DNA from: Blasia pusilla
Taxonomy: Eukaryota; Marchantiophyta; Marchantiopsida; Blasiales
Assembly: GCA_050084515.1 (NCBI GenBank)
Contig: CM114273.1
Location: 9,238,001 to 9,302,000, forward strand
Reading direction: 5' to 3'
Length of the DNA stretch: 64,000 bases
Made by a program: the position numbers and the translations under genes. The notes under the pieces are model-generated. The model saw only the letters and a program-made list of their open reading frames with translations, was not told the origin of the DNA and did not search any database. Shown in pieces: positions 24,548 to 36,141 of the stretch; position 1 is the first letter of the stretch; every line of letters starts with the position of its first letter.

Positions 24548-27006
24548 AGAGGATATGGTTGGATCGTGATCTTACACCTCTACAAGTCGAAGCTAGGAGA
24601 AAGGATCTTGCAAAGGTCAAAGAGGCTCAAGAAGCATGTTTTATTGCTTTTATAGGCAAGGGTCCATCAATTGTTACCCAAAGAAAGAAAGACTTATCAA
24701 CCTAGCAATCCAAGGAGGTGAGAGTGTTGATGTGGAATATATGCAGCCTTTCAAAAACAAATATTTACCATATGTGAGGCCATTTACCATTTACCATATG
24801 TGAGTGCTCTACCAGTTTGGGAGATGGCGGACATCATCAATATTGTGGAGACTTGGAAACATTAGAGCAATACTATTGCAAAGATACAAGGGTTTACTTT
24901 GGTGGGATCAAATTGGAAAAAAAGAAGGCAACGGGAAAGAAGGGGTTATGGCGGTATTGCTACTTTCATACGGTCTCAATTTCTACCTTTGATACATCTA
25001 GAAGAGCAAGATATCGGGGGCCAATATCATTGGCTATGTCTTGGTTTGGTTGGGGGATCTTATTGTTATTTGGCAGTTTATTATTTTGCACACTGTCCAT
25101 GCCTATCTACTCAATGCGCACTTGCAATCGGAGGTAACCCTTTCATCGACTTATTGGGGATGTTCTTAAATATCAAAGCAAAGGTGAAGTCTTTCTAGTG
25201 GGGGATTTCACTACTCGCACACGTACTGCTCATTTTACCTAATTTAGTCAGTCCTTAACTTCTTTTCTTCTCGAAGAACCAGAGGATGGTTTGTGGTCTA
25301 GAATATCTTTAGATCTTTCTACAAATCCTTTGATATAACATTTTTAAACTTTTGGAGCCACTTGTAATTTGAAAGGTCCTAATGGAACCTCTTATTTTCC
25401 CAACTCTCACTCCAACACATGTATCTCCTCTACTAGTGCTAGCACCATAGACTATCTTCTATCCTCGTCCACAAATAACTCTCATATCTCTACATTTGAA
25501 GTTTTAGAAGCTCAGCTTGAATTAGATCATGCACCTCTTTTGTTTACTCTCTCATAATCGAAGATGAATAATCTCTTAACATGTCAAATCGTTTTAGCTT
25601 CTCCTAAGTTTCACTTAGATCCTCGTAAAAAATATCTTTACATGATATATTTACAATAACTCTTGTCTCACATTAAATGGAGCCCTGATCCATAGACGGC
25701 AAGTTTACAACTAACTGAATTGCTCAAGAATACTACATCCAAGTTCTTTTCTCGGCACGGGGATAGAAGTGCTAGGAGGCTGCTTTGTAATGGGTAGTTT
25801 GACTATGAATGCAAGCAAGCAAGAGTAAGATCAGTGGACAACTCGTTGGATATCCAAAGTCGGCTTATCATGAGGCGCCTTTACAAACACTCGGTGAAAT
25901 CTAAGAAACAAGCTTTCTTGCTGCGGAAGCAAGAGTCCTTGACAAGGAAACTGCATGACAACCCCAAATTATTTTGGAGACGATTAGTAGTACAGTCTTC
26001 AAAACTTACTCTTGATCCCAAGTCTTTGATATCTTTTGCCGAAAAGCTCTATTTCTTCCCTGATGCTACATCTATGGCCCGTTATGAAGGTATACCAAGC
26101 TTATTCTCTAAAGCAGAGGTGATGACTCAACTAAGAAGATTAGCAAATGGAAAATGTGAGGATTTGGATGGTCTTTCTGCTGAACTTCTTAAGTGGGGAG
26201 GAGATTCTATCGGGCCGATCCTCACCAAAGTATTGGGTGATGTTGTTATCTATGGTTTTCCTTCTACTTGGTCGTTACGGGAGATTATTCCTATCCACAA
26301 ATCATGAAGGAAGGATTTGGAGATAAAATATTTCACTATCATGGTGGGTAGTATTTTTGCCAAGCTGTTTGAGAAATTCGTGGAGTCAAAGTTGAGCGTA
26401 TGGACAGAGTCTTCCCAAAAGAGAGTACGAGTCCAAGTTGTTTTTTCGTCCAACACACAAAACCATCGACCATATCCTGGCCTTAAGTGTTTTATGGAAT
26501 AAATCTAGGGGCAATGGGAAAGCTTTATTTTGCGGTTTCATCGATTTCAAAAAAGCTTTTGACATAGTACCTCGTAAGCTATTATGGGATATGTTGCAAG
26601 CCATTGGAATACCATAAAATCTCCTTGTTGTCGTGGCCATGTTGTACCATTCTGTTTGGGCCAAGATCAACGATTCACAAACTTAAGAGATCTTGAGTAC
26701 TATCGGAGTCATTTAAGGTTGCCCTCTCTCCCCTACTCTATTTGGAGTCTTCATAGATGATATCAAAAAGTGGTTGGAGGAATGTGAGAGTGAAGGTGTA
26801 AAGCTTGGAGACTCTATCATCAAAGCTTTATTGTATGAAGATGATCTCATATTACTAGCAGCTGATGGTATTAGTTTACAAAAATACCTCGACACTTTGG
26901 CAAGTTTTTGTACCTAGAATCAGATGGAGGTTAATATAGAGAAGTCTAAAGTCATTACAATGGGTACTAGATCCAAGTTTTGGTTCTTTTACGAAGGTCT
27001 ACAATT
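24548..27006 (+). pseudogene. LINE (L1-like): ORF1 end, endonuclease and RT; 5' partner of the split LINE
   Basis: Starts within the ORF1 C-terminus. The endonuclease follows: VRVLMWNI, MADIINIVETW, GYGGIATFIRSQFLPLIHLE and GDFTTRT in place of GDFNART. RT covers 25834-27000: LANGKCEDLDGLSAELLKWG, YGFPSTWSLREIIPIHKS, FIDFKKAFDIVPRKLLWD, GCPLSPLLFG. The catalytic box is YEDD (LLYEDDLILL). Stops and frameshifts are frequent. LINE sequence stops at GGTCTACAATTA (27006); the continuation, ACAATTAGAACAAG, is next to the other copia LTR at 17843. A small extra TTTACCA-type piece sits at 24755-24795. Confidence 0.9.
24755..24795 (+). repeat. Ultra-short LINE-tail-like insertion
   Basis: Relative to the same region at 39430 (minus), this copy has extra CCATTTACCATTTACC flanked by two copies of ATATGTGAG. 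It looks like a LINE 3' tail insertion of under 40 bp with a target duplication, or slippage using that motif. Confidence 0.45.
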
Positions 27007-27034
27007 ATTTAAGATTGAGATACAACCAAATTCA

Positions 27035-27318
27035 TGAAACACCTGAACTGATACATTTGGTACTCATAGGAAGTAGGGAAGCTTAATTTTGGTTAGTCAG
27101 TTAACTGCGATTCTCTTGACTAGGATTAGTTAATCATAGTTAGTCTAACTCGAGACTATGGTTAAGATTAGGGTTAGGGTTGATTGTACATACCCTATAT
27201 AATTTAGAAGAGGACCAACCTCCACGTATTCTCTCATTGCAAAATCTCGTTCTCCATGATGGTGTGTGAGTGTGAGAGCCATTTTCCACCAATTATGCTT
27301 CTTTGGCAGTTTTCTACA
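27035..27318 (+). repeat. Copia LTR (5' LTR, 284 bp)
   Basis: TGAAACACCTG to TTTTCTACA, with a TATA box TATATAA at 27196-27202 and a GGGTTAGGG telobox-like motif upstream of it. It is directly followed by TCGTATCAGAGT (27319-27330), a primer-binding site close to the initiator-Met tRNA complement used by copia elements. Outside its 5' end, 27009-27034 (AAGATTGAGATACAACC...) resembles the internal sequence that normally precedes the 3' LTR. Confidence 0.9.
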
Positions 27319-27845
27319 TCGTATCAGAGTGATAAGAGAACATAACTTGACATTCTTGGTGTTTGAGGAAAGAAGAGAGGCAAGAGAAGGCACAATTTCA
27401 GTTTGGGAGAAAGAAATTTTGTTTAGAGCTCATTGTGTGCAGATTTCAGTGGAGCTTTGATAGTGATAAAACTTTCGAGGCATTTTTTAGGGTTTTCCCG
27501 ATCGATTTAGCCATCTAAGTTTGCATCAGTTACAAAAATTCTAGAATTTCGTTCTAATCGTCTTGCAGAGCTTGTCATGAGCTTTCCAATGTATCCAAAA
27601 TTGCTCGATTCTGACATTTTGAGCTCATGCAGTAGTAATTTCAGTGTAGGAAAATGTATTTAATGAAGAAAAGTTGTGCAGTTTGCTCTCTACAAGCTAA
27701 TTTTGACTAGTTCTTTCATACAGTTGAACAATTTTGGCAAATTTTATGTCAATTTCTATGTAGGAATGATCTATGCTTCAATTGGAGCAGTGGAGTGCAT
27801 GAAATTATATTTTTGTGAGTGAAATCTTTTGTCATAGAATATTCC

Positions 27846-29816
27846 TCAACATCAATCATAGGCGAGAAGCTAAATAAGCAGAATTACAATGTCTGGAATT
27901 TTTGCATGAAACAATTTCTCTTGGGTCAAGAACTATGGGAGATTGTCATAGGTGATGAGGCCAAGCCATAAGGTGACTTAACAGACTTGAATGTTCGCGC
28001 TTGGAATAAATATGCAAGGCAAGTAATCCACTACATTTCAATAATTATCAGTTCCCCAATGATAGGTCACATTCAAAATATTGATACTCTGAAGGAGACC
28101 TGGTATGCATTGGAAAAGTTGTTCCAAACATCTACAAAGGCCATAAAGCTTCAATTGAAACAACAATTGAACGAAGTGAGGAAAGGATCCCACGGCATCA
28201 ATGATTATATTTTGAGCATTAGATATATTATTGATCAGTTGAATAGCATTGGAGTGACACTAGAAGATGATGATCTGATTTTGTTCACTCTTCAAGGGCT
28301 TCCAAAGGATTAAAAGTCCTTTAAGACCTCTATCTCTGTGAGATAGAACTATCCAATCTTTTAAGAGTTAGTCCCACTGTTAATCAGTGAAGAGATGCGT
28401 CTAGTAGGCAGCGGTAGCTCGTCTAGTCTGCAAGAGAGTGCGTTATTTGCAAGTTATGGATCAAATAGAGGCAGGGGTCGTGGCAGAAGCTTCTGTGGTT
28501 GTGGTGGATATCAAGCATATGGAGGAAGAGACACTCAATATAACATTACTAAATCAACTATGAATCAATACCAGACACAATCATAAGGTGGTGATGGTGG
28601 AAACCATTGGGATCGAGATCAACAGGAGAGGGTCCTTGGATCTTGCAATTACTGTGGGATAAAGGGTCACTATGCAATTTTTTGCTTCAAGAAGAAGGCA
28701 GATATGAGAACAAGTGCCTTATAAAAACAAAACTATGTAGAGCAACAACACCAAGGGTATTACCAAGAACAACAACATTTATAAACTCAACATCTCTTGG
28801 GCATGACTCATCACATGAGAGCAATGGTCAAGAAAGACTCGGTTGCAAATTGATACATTAACTCTAGTGCATCAAATCACATGACCTCACAAGCTAAATG
28901 GTTAAGTAGTTTAAAGCCAGTGAAAGATCCTCTAATTGTGCTCACAAGAGATAACATTCAGCATCATATCACGCATATCGGCAAAGTTCCAATAGCATAA
29001 GATGATCTTTGTGCTCTTGCAAATATTCTCTATGTTCCAACCATTGCAAGAAACTTAATATCTGTAGGACAGATAGTAGAATAGGGTTATCAAGTGAAGT
29101 TTAACATAGATGGTTGTTTCATTGAAACAATGGATCACCATACTACGATAGTCAAAGGAACTAGATCTGGCAGAATGTTAAAATTATATATTTCTATGCC
29201 AGAGATTCAAATAGCAATGTATGGTCAAACTGGCCAACAAGTCACAGATCTAAATGTGTGGCATAAGAGAATTGGACATATGAATCTTCAAAGATTACAG
29301 AGTCTTTCATAATCTAATCTAGTAATAAGACTTCCTAAATTAGCGAGTCCTGCTACGTTAGAGGTATGTCCTGCTTGCCAATTTGGAAAAAAAGCTAGAT
29401 TTTCTTTTCCAAAGCAAGGTAGAAGAGCATCCAAGATATTGGGGTTGATTCACAGTGATGTGTGGACAACATCACAACCTAGCCTTAATGGTTGTTAGTA
29501 CTTTGTTTCATTTATTGATGATTTCTCTAGGTATATATGGGTATATTTTTTGAAAGCCAAGTCGGAGGTATTTTCAATGTCCCAAACATTCATAGTTCTA
29601 GTAGATAAGTAGACTACAGAACACATTCTGAAATTGCGTTGTGATGGAGGAGGATAGTATCTTTCAACAGAGTTTGATGACTACTTATGTTAGAATGATA
29701 TCCAACATCAAGTGACTTGCCATTACACTCCACAACAAAATAGAGTGGTTGAGAGGAAGAATCGACATATCGTTGAGGCGACACGAGCTATGTTGAATGA
29801 GAAGAACATGTCCAAG
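27846..29816 (+). pseudogene. Copia polyprotein, 5' half (gag, protease, integrase N-part)
   Basis: gag starts near 27846: LNKQNYNVWNFCMKQFLLGQ, TWYALEKLFQTSTKAIKLQL and LNEVRKGSHGINDY, the UBN2-type copia gag. A Gly/Arg stretch and the zinc knuckle CNYCGIKGHYAIFC (about 28640-28681) follow. The protease region holds a D/N-S-S-A-S-N-H-M motif and NLISVGQ. The integrase has HKRIGHMNLQRLQSLS and CPACQFGK (zinc finger), [32 protein letters not shown] and VVERKNRHIVEATRAML. Many stops are present. It stops at ACATGTCCAAG (29806-29816), and the rest of integrase, RT and RNase H lie inverted at 18128-20345. Confidence 0.9.
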
Positions 29817-30068
29817 ATACGAAGAGATTAGACTACGTCATAAAATAGATGTGGAGAATTTTTATTCTTTACTACAACTAGTGCCTCATGATTTAGGTTG
29901 TTATATTAGGGATGTCATTATTCATCGCTCAAGTGCTCTAGGCTGTAGCTAAGATAAGGTCTTTAGGATCTTTTTCCCGGTCAATGAATGAATGACTTGT
30001 AATGTGTTTTTTAGGCTTTTGACCCTTTGGATCCCACGGGCTTGATATATTTACCATTTACCATTTAC
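29806..30068 (+). mobile_element. LINE 3' end with TTTACCA tail, fused to copia
   Basis: From ACATGTCCAAG onward the sequence is LINE: GAAGAGATTAGACTACG, the end of ORF2 (parallel to 54985-55115), a 3' UTR (AATGACTTGTAATGTGTTTTT, GACCCTTTGGATCC) and the tail ATTTACCATTTACCATTTAC. The joint with copia lies in 11 bases that both elements share. Confidence 0.85.
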
Positions 30069-30194
30069 AAAGAGAGAATGAGGATTTGAGAGCTACGATG
30101 GAGGAGCTTGCTGGTGTTTGTTTTTTTGTTGCACGTTGGGGGACCGTGTTTCCTACTTCATAGCTCACGGGAATGCTCATGGGAGCAGGAGCCA

Positions 30195-30445
30195 TTTATT
30201 TCATGTTAGTTCTTGCTGTTTTTTCGTATGAGAGAGTGGCGCGTGGAAGCGCTGCCCAAATTTTGGTAGAGATTGAGAATGGGGGCGGATTATTCCATGT
30301 TGTGTGGGAGTATGCATCATGTAGCTCTTTGATTTGTATTTTCACAGTTTTATGATTTTTTTTGGAGAAATCAGCGCGGAAGCGTTGCCAAATTTTCCCT
30401 AGGAGAAAGAGACATTGGGTTGCACGACACTCCTTATAATTTTTT
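30195..30445 (+). repeat. Dispersed repeat family B, copy 2
   Basis: Partner of 560-840 (opposite strand), with blocks GAGTGGCGCGTGGAAGCGCT, GCCCAAATTTT and GGAGAAATCAGCGCGGAAGC. It lies between the fused LINE tail and the Helitron end. Confidence 0.6.
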
Positions 30446-30917
30446 GGCGGATGATCAAATGGAGAAAAAAATTCAATGAGATCGTAGATCAAGAAGCTGT
30501 GCAGGTTGTGGAAGAAACGGTACGAGATTTCATTAGTTGAGCGTGAAGTTACAACAGTTCTCATATGGCTGCCATAGCCACCATCCCAAGGTGTGAGTGA
30601 AATTCCAAAAATCTTTGAGTAAAAACCCTTTGTGATAGGTAGAAAAATAGATACATCTTTGGTCTTGAGGACCAAATAAGTGAGGCTACCACTTGGAGGT
30701 AGAAGTTGAGTGAAAAATAAACTAGTAAGGTGCCTGTGCGATGCACGAGTTTGATGACTATTTTTGTGATCTTTACGTGGATAGGTAGATTGGACCATCA
30801 TGAGGGAATCTCCATAGGATCGATGTCATCCATGTGACTGGAAAGAGAAGACCATAAGGATCTCATTGCTCACGCTACTAAATATCAGGAGCCTATAATA
30901 TAATTTTAAATTTTATT

Positions 30918-33900
30918 TCATCTTAATATCTCTTTATATACTACATTTCGTGTGTAGTCACCTTCCTTATTTGAATGTTCATCGCTTCCAATGGTAATGT
31001 GGATGGAACGTCTCTTCCCTACCCTAGATAATGCTACATACAATTGACCATGAGAAAATACTGGAGTAGGCAAGTAAATGCCAACCTTTTGCAAAGTTTG
31101 ACCTTGAGACTTATTAATAGTTATAGCAAAAGTCGGTCGAATAGGGAATTGAAACCTACGTAAATCAAATGGCAAGCCTGAATCTGATGCAATCAATGGG
31201 ATACGTGAAATAAAGACTCGATCGCCTATATTCTTCTCGGTGATAATTTTAGAATTTATGCAATGTTGCATAAATCCACGAATCGCCAATCTTGTCCCGT
31301 TTGCTTGTCCATGCGATCCATTCATATTTTGTAACAGCATGATTGATGCACAAATTTTCAAACACAAAAAATGTTGAGGACGTCCAGATGGCAAACATCT
31401 ATTCAAAAATCCAATTGGATAGATATGAATCATCCCCTCATTCGGAATACAGTCGACGCTAAGGTAAATATGCTCCTCGACACAATATTCAATGTATTTG
31501 TGAGAAAAAAGTATTTTTAGTATCCAAACTTCCCAAAAATAAAGTTCCCATAAGAAAATATCATATGTTAAGAGTATATACCTCTCTAGGAAAACAAGAC
31601 ATAACGTCTGCATTTATGTCGTTAACATCTTTATTTCTCAAAGTCAAAATAGCCGTATCTCTTAAGAAATCAATGTCATGGAATCGGTTAGGAAAATTAG
31701 CATAGATCATATCAATAAAATCACATATCTTGTTACTTTTAGTAACAATTTCAGATGGTAATTGTGTAAAGTCTTCTCCCAAATGAGGATGCAAAGGTAC
31801 ATGACCTTCTCCCACTTCCAATAACCAATCAGCAAAAGTTTGTTATTCACTACACAAATGACCTTCCAATCTTTAAATTGGCATATTTTTTGTCAACTTC
31901 ATGACCTTCATCTTAGACCAAAGAGATGACCTCTTTATGGTGGCTTGGATGATTCGAGGCTGATCCTCATGATGAACAACACGAAACACTTGATGAAAAT
32001 CACCACCAAATACCATAAGTTTTCCACCAAATGGTATTTGTTCTAGATCATCTTAAACAACTCCCATAATATCTTGTAAAGTTTGATTTACCGCCTCAAA
32101 TGCATGATGATGAGCCATAGGTGCTTCATCCCATATAATGAGCATTGCATTACGGATTAAGTGCGCTCCATCACTATTGATTGATAAATTACAAACAAAA
32201 AATGGAAGTATATTGGAAGTTGTAATACTTTAAGTAATTTAAATTTCTCTATCAACATAATTCAAGCTAGTTAAAATGACTAATGGCACTTAGTTGTAAG
32301 TAGAGCTCTCATGAATATTGATGGGGATCTTGAAGCGTGAATGAAAAGTACGTCCTCCGTCTAACAATAGAGCAACTATTCCAAATGACGCTACGGCCAA
32401 AAGCTATACCTCTTACACTCCTTGCACTTGCAAGGAGAAGATTATATAAAAAGGTTTTTCCCATTCCACCTAGACCATCGATGAAAAATAATTTTGGAGA
32501 TGATGGAGCATTCGTACATATTTGATCGAGCTCATCATGTGTAGCGTTCCAAATAATACGTTGTCCTTCATTAAGACATGCTTCTCCCAATTGCACTTGC
32601 TCGAATAATTCTTCCGTATCATATGATAGCTCTTGTTCCTCCAAATATGAGTATGAATGAAGGATTTGGAAATTAGCTTGGGGCATGTATGGAAAGTCAA
32701 ATAGTCTCTTTCCTTGATCTTGTAAATAACAATGGACTTCCAACAATGCAATACTAACCATGGCATCATCAACGGGAAGATTACGAATTAATGTTTTCTA
32801 CAATATAAGAGTTCCAAAAATGCCCAAATCATGGTTACTAGGTTGAATAATTAATAGAAGATACAATTAGTAATGTCTAATACTTAATTGAAATAGTATT
32901 AGGAAGAAAACGAATGATATAAGAAGTGGCAATAATGATTTTTTACCTGAAATCTCTCATATAAGAGATCTTCTACCAATGGAACCAATATTTGACTCCA
33001 TAGTCTAGCAGGTTCAGCAAGTGTGTTGTACGCTAGAATAATTGCAAAAAGACGGCGAAGTGAGGAACCTATACGGATCAAAGAAGCTTCTTCAAAGCAA
33101 AAGAAGACTTCTCTATCATCCTCAAGAAGTCCCAATTGGATAGCAACCTCCTTGAAAGTTGGACATATTACCCCATGAATGGTTCTTAAGCATTAGTATG
33201 AAGTTGCTCCTCGAACATGATGGAGGAGTAATCTCAACCAACGACATTCTCCTTCACCTATGAAGAAGTAGAATAATTAGCTCATCCCAATATAAATACA
33301 CTATATTTTTAGGTTGGTATATAAAAGTAAATATTTACAAAGAATTTTTGAGTATTTACCTGGATGAGTAAGGTATAAGCGGCCAATGCTATGACCACAA
33401 CCATTTATATTTTGTATCCTACGAATCCATGTCTTGTTATTCCAACGATGATATGAAGGAAAATCTATATATAGATATTTTCGAGCACTGGAGTTAGATA
33501 AATTGGATGCAAACCATTGGGTGAAGGTTGTCTCTCTTTTTTGTTGCAAAATATTTTGAGGAGCATCAACTTCATTGAGGTAGACTAATTGTTGCTTTGG
33601 AAGATGAACTGCTAGTTGCACAATACTTGGAAGTTCAGAATGTAGACTAAACTTGAAGAGACGCCAACATGCCTCTGAAGAAGATACATATCTGGAGAAA
33701 TTTGCCTCCAAAGTATTAGAGTAAGTATGACTGCAAAATAAAATATAATAGATTGCAAGAGAGCAATGAATTGGAGGAATCATACCTCGCATCGAGATAC
33801 GACATTGTCTCATCAATAACGTCAATTGTATTGGATGTATTCATATCCTTTGACAACTTAAATGACAGCATTAGATCCCTTATAAACATACTTGTATCAT

Positions 33901-36141
33901 TACTTGACGGCAGAAGCACTACTCGTGATTTCCAAATTAATATGACAATCGAAGAGGGTGCATAACATAGGATTGTAAGGCACAATTCAACAATTATTCA
34001 ATGAATGTTCGCCCTTAATTATCGCTCTCCCATTCTCCAATCTATAAAAATACAATACAGCTTATTAATATCTCGTCATATTACACACATACCACATCTA
34101 TCGTAATAATAAAGACTGTTACCAAAGAAAATAGTCCTTACGTGCAATAGATCGGATAACCATCTTGTGTCTCTATAGTGCTAGCCACAAAAGCTTTGGG
34201 ATAGCCTTTAGTACACTTCTTTGTTTCCTTATCCATACACAGTGCATTTGGATTTAATGGTCCACATGGCACATAAACCATGCAATTAGCAATGGTAGAA
34301 TACAACCTTGGATGGGTAGATTGATCAAGGATTTCTGCTGAAATGATACGATCATAATCATAAGTGGTACGTGGTTTATCCTCACGAGCTAAATTAATGA
34401 GTACGTGCACATGCGGCAAACCTCTTTTTTGGAATTCCATCACATGGATGCATTCAACAACTCTACCTAATATATGCTTCTTGATTATGAGTCGTAATAA
34501 CTCCTTTTTTTTTTCTCAAAAACCTGCACCACCAAATCTGGTCTCTCTGCAGGTGTTTGGCCAAGTAATAATGCAAATGTAATCTCCTTCCACTTTGGAT
34601 TGCATGTCATGGTCAAAAAATAGTCAGGCTTCCCAAGATGTCTCATAATTTCCATTTCATCTTTATATAATTGATGCATATGACGTGGCCGTGCTGTAAA
34701 ACAAGAAGGTAATATAATGCGTCTCCCAAACCTTCGACTATCCACATCCTGTCAATGCATGATGTCCTTTACACCTTGATATAATTAGGCTCTCAACTCT
34801 TTATGATTTAGGCAAACCCATGATAATCGTTGCATCTCTACAGTGCAGAGAGGTCAACCATATATTCTTGAGTAAGTCAAGCAAAGCGCAATAGGCGATT
34901 TTCATCTTCTCTTCCAATCCGTGTTTGAAGTAAAAAAACATGCAAATTGCAAGGCAGTAACACTCTTTGTTCTTCTTTCCTCGAGGATATCACCATCAAC
35001 TCTTTCCCCATCCATGCAATCATCCAAAGGCTCAAGGTGTTCCTCCTCCCCATGAATAATACGGCCCATTTGTTGGGATCCTCTGTAGCCTTTGATTCTC
35101 CCGAAGGGTATTCTTGGACGCCAACCTGATTCACCATAGATAAATAACAGAAAAAAATGTAATGGAATATATGCTTCATCGAGGTCAGATATCCGCTTCA
35201 CTCCTCCTCCATGTAGTCGTACAACTGTATCATGATGGTCAATATGTTCACTTCCATCACCCGAAAAAAATAGCAGCAACCTCAGAAGCAGTTGGTAAGT
35301 TATAACGCTTTGCATCAAGACCTTTCTTACTTGCCTTGAGGATGATCCGCATATTAAGATCACTTGCTTCACATGCCATATGACGAAAGATTTTCACATA
35401 TGGATTGCATTCATGTAACATATCTTGTAGACCTTTCAAAATGTCCAAATTAAGATCATAAGATCTAGACATAACTCTAGCACCATTTTCCAATTCATAT
35501 GCGGTATCATGGATGTAGAGTTGAGCAAACTGGGGATGACTCCCCATATCAGGATGTAAGGGTCCAATAATGGTAAATGGTAAATGGTAAATAAATCAAG
35601 CTCGTATCAAGTATCTATCAATAGAATGATAGATACTGCCTTGGACCCTAAAGTTTCAAGTGCCACCAATTGGTTCGTTTACATGCACTCCGGTAGATGC
35701 AAGTTGAAGTGCATAATTGTAAGGTCGTGCATGTTTAAGAAAATGAAGACTTCTAGGACCGACACTTGAAATCAAGGACTTAAAAAATGGAGAAGAGGGT
35801 TTCAAGGAGGGTAAATGTATTTTCCTATGGCCACACCACATACCATATGGTGAGTCTGGACTCTTTGTACCTTTCACCATTTCACATTTCCAATGCAAAG
35901 CACGGCAAGAGGGGCATATTTCTGTCATAGAACCCAATATATGAAGACCACTCATACGATGCAAACTCCTTTGTAATCGCAACTTCCTAATATCAATTTC
36001 TTGGAAATTTGGTCTCCTTGCAAGATTGAGTAATGTATTTAATCTTACAACCCCTAGATGGATTGTAGAAGTATTTGGTATACTGGCACTTTGTGGAGAT
36101 AACACTACTCTATTAGAAGACACATGATCTACTTCTGACAT
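30918..36141 (-). pseudogene. Helitron Rep-helicase protein, broken
   Basis: In order along the minus strand: the N-terminal zinc-like block CPSCRALHWKCE, SLHFLKHARPYNYALQLAST and HPQFAQLYIHDTAYELEN. Then the Helitron_like_N region (LLRFAKLTQEYMVDLSALQR-like; PDYFLTMTCNPKWKEI) and the HUH nuclease motif in QKRGLPHVHVLI (34443-34138). The Pif1 helicase follows, with Walker A GGMGKT (residues 98-103 of the frame 32761-32309), VNDINADVMSCFP, GDRVFISRIPLIASDSGLPF and FAITINKSQGQTLQKV ... FSHGQLYVALSRV. Stops, shifts and a LINE-tail insertion (35571-35622) break it into more than eight frames. The protein would nick and unwind DNA for rolling-circle transposition; this copy cannot. Confidence 0.9.
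35571..35622 (-). mobile_element. Ultra-short LINE 3' tail inserted in the Helitron Rep gene
   Basis: Minus strand GAGCTTGATTTATTTACC plus two more ATTTACC units interrupt the Rep reading between NFRVQGSIYHSI and GPLHPDMGSHPQFAQ. A short duplication TATTG flanks it. Only about 50 bp of the LINE end are present. Confidence 0.7.

Noticed and set aside
20345-29816. Simple reciprocal inversion as full explanation of the split copia/LINE
   Set aside because: The joint at about 20345 leads into unrelated sequence, not the LINE expected from a clean inversion; kept only as part of a more complex event.
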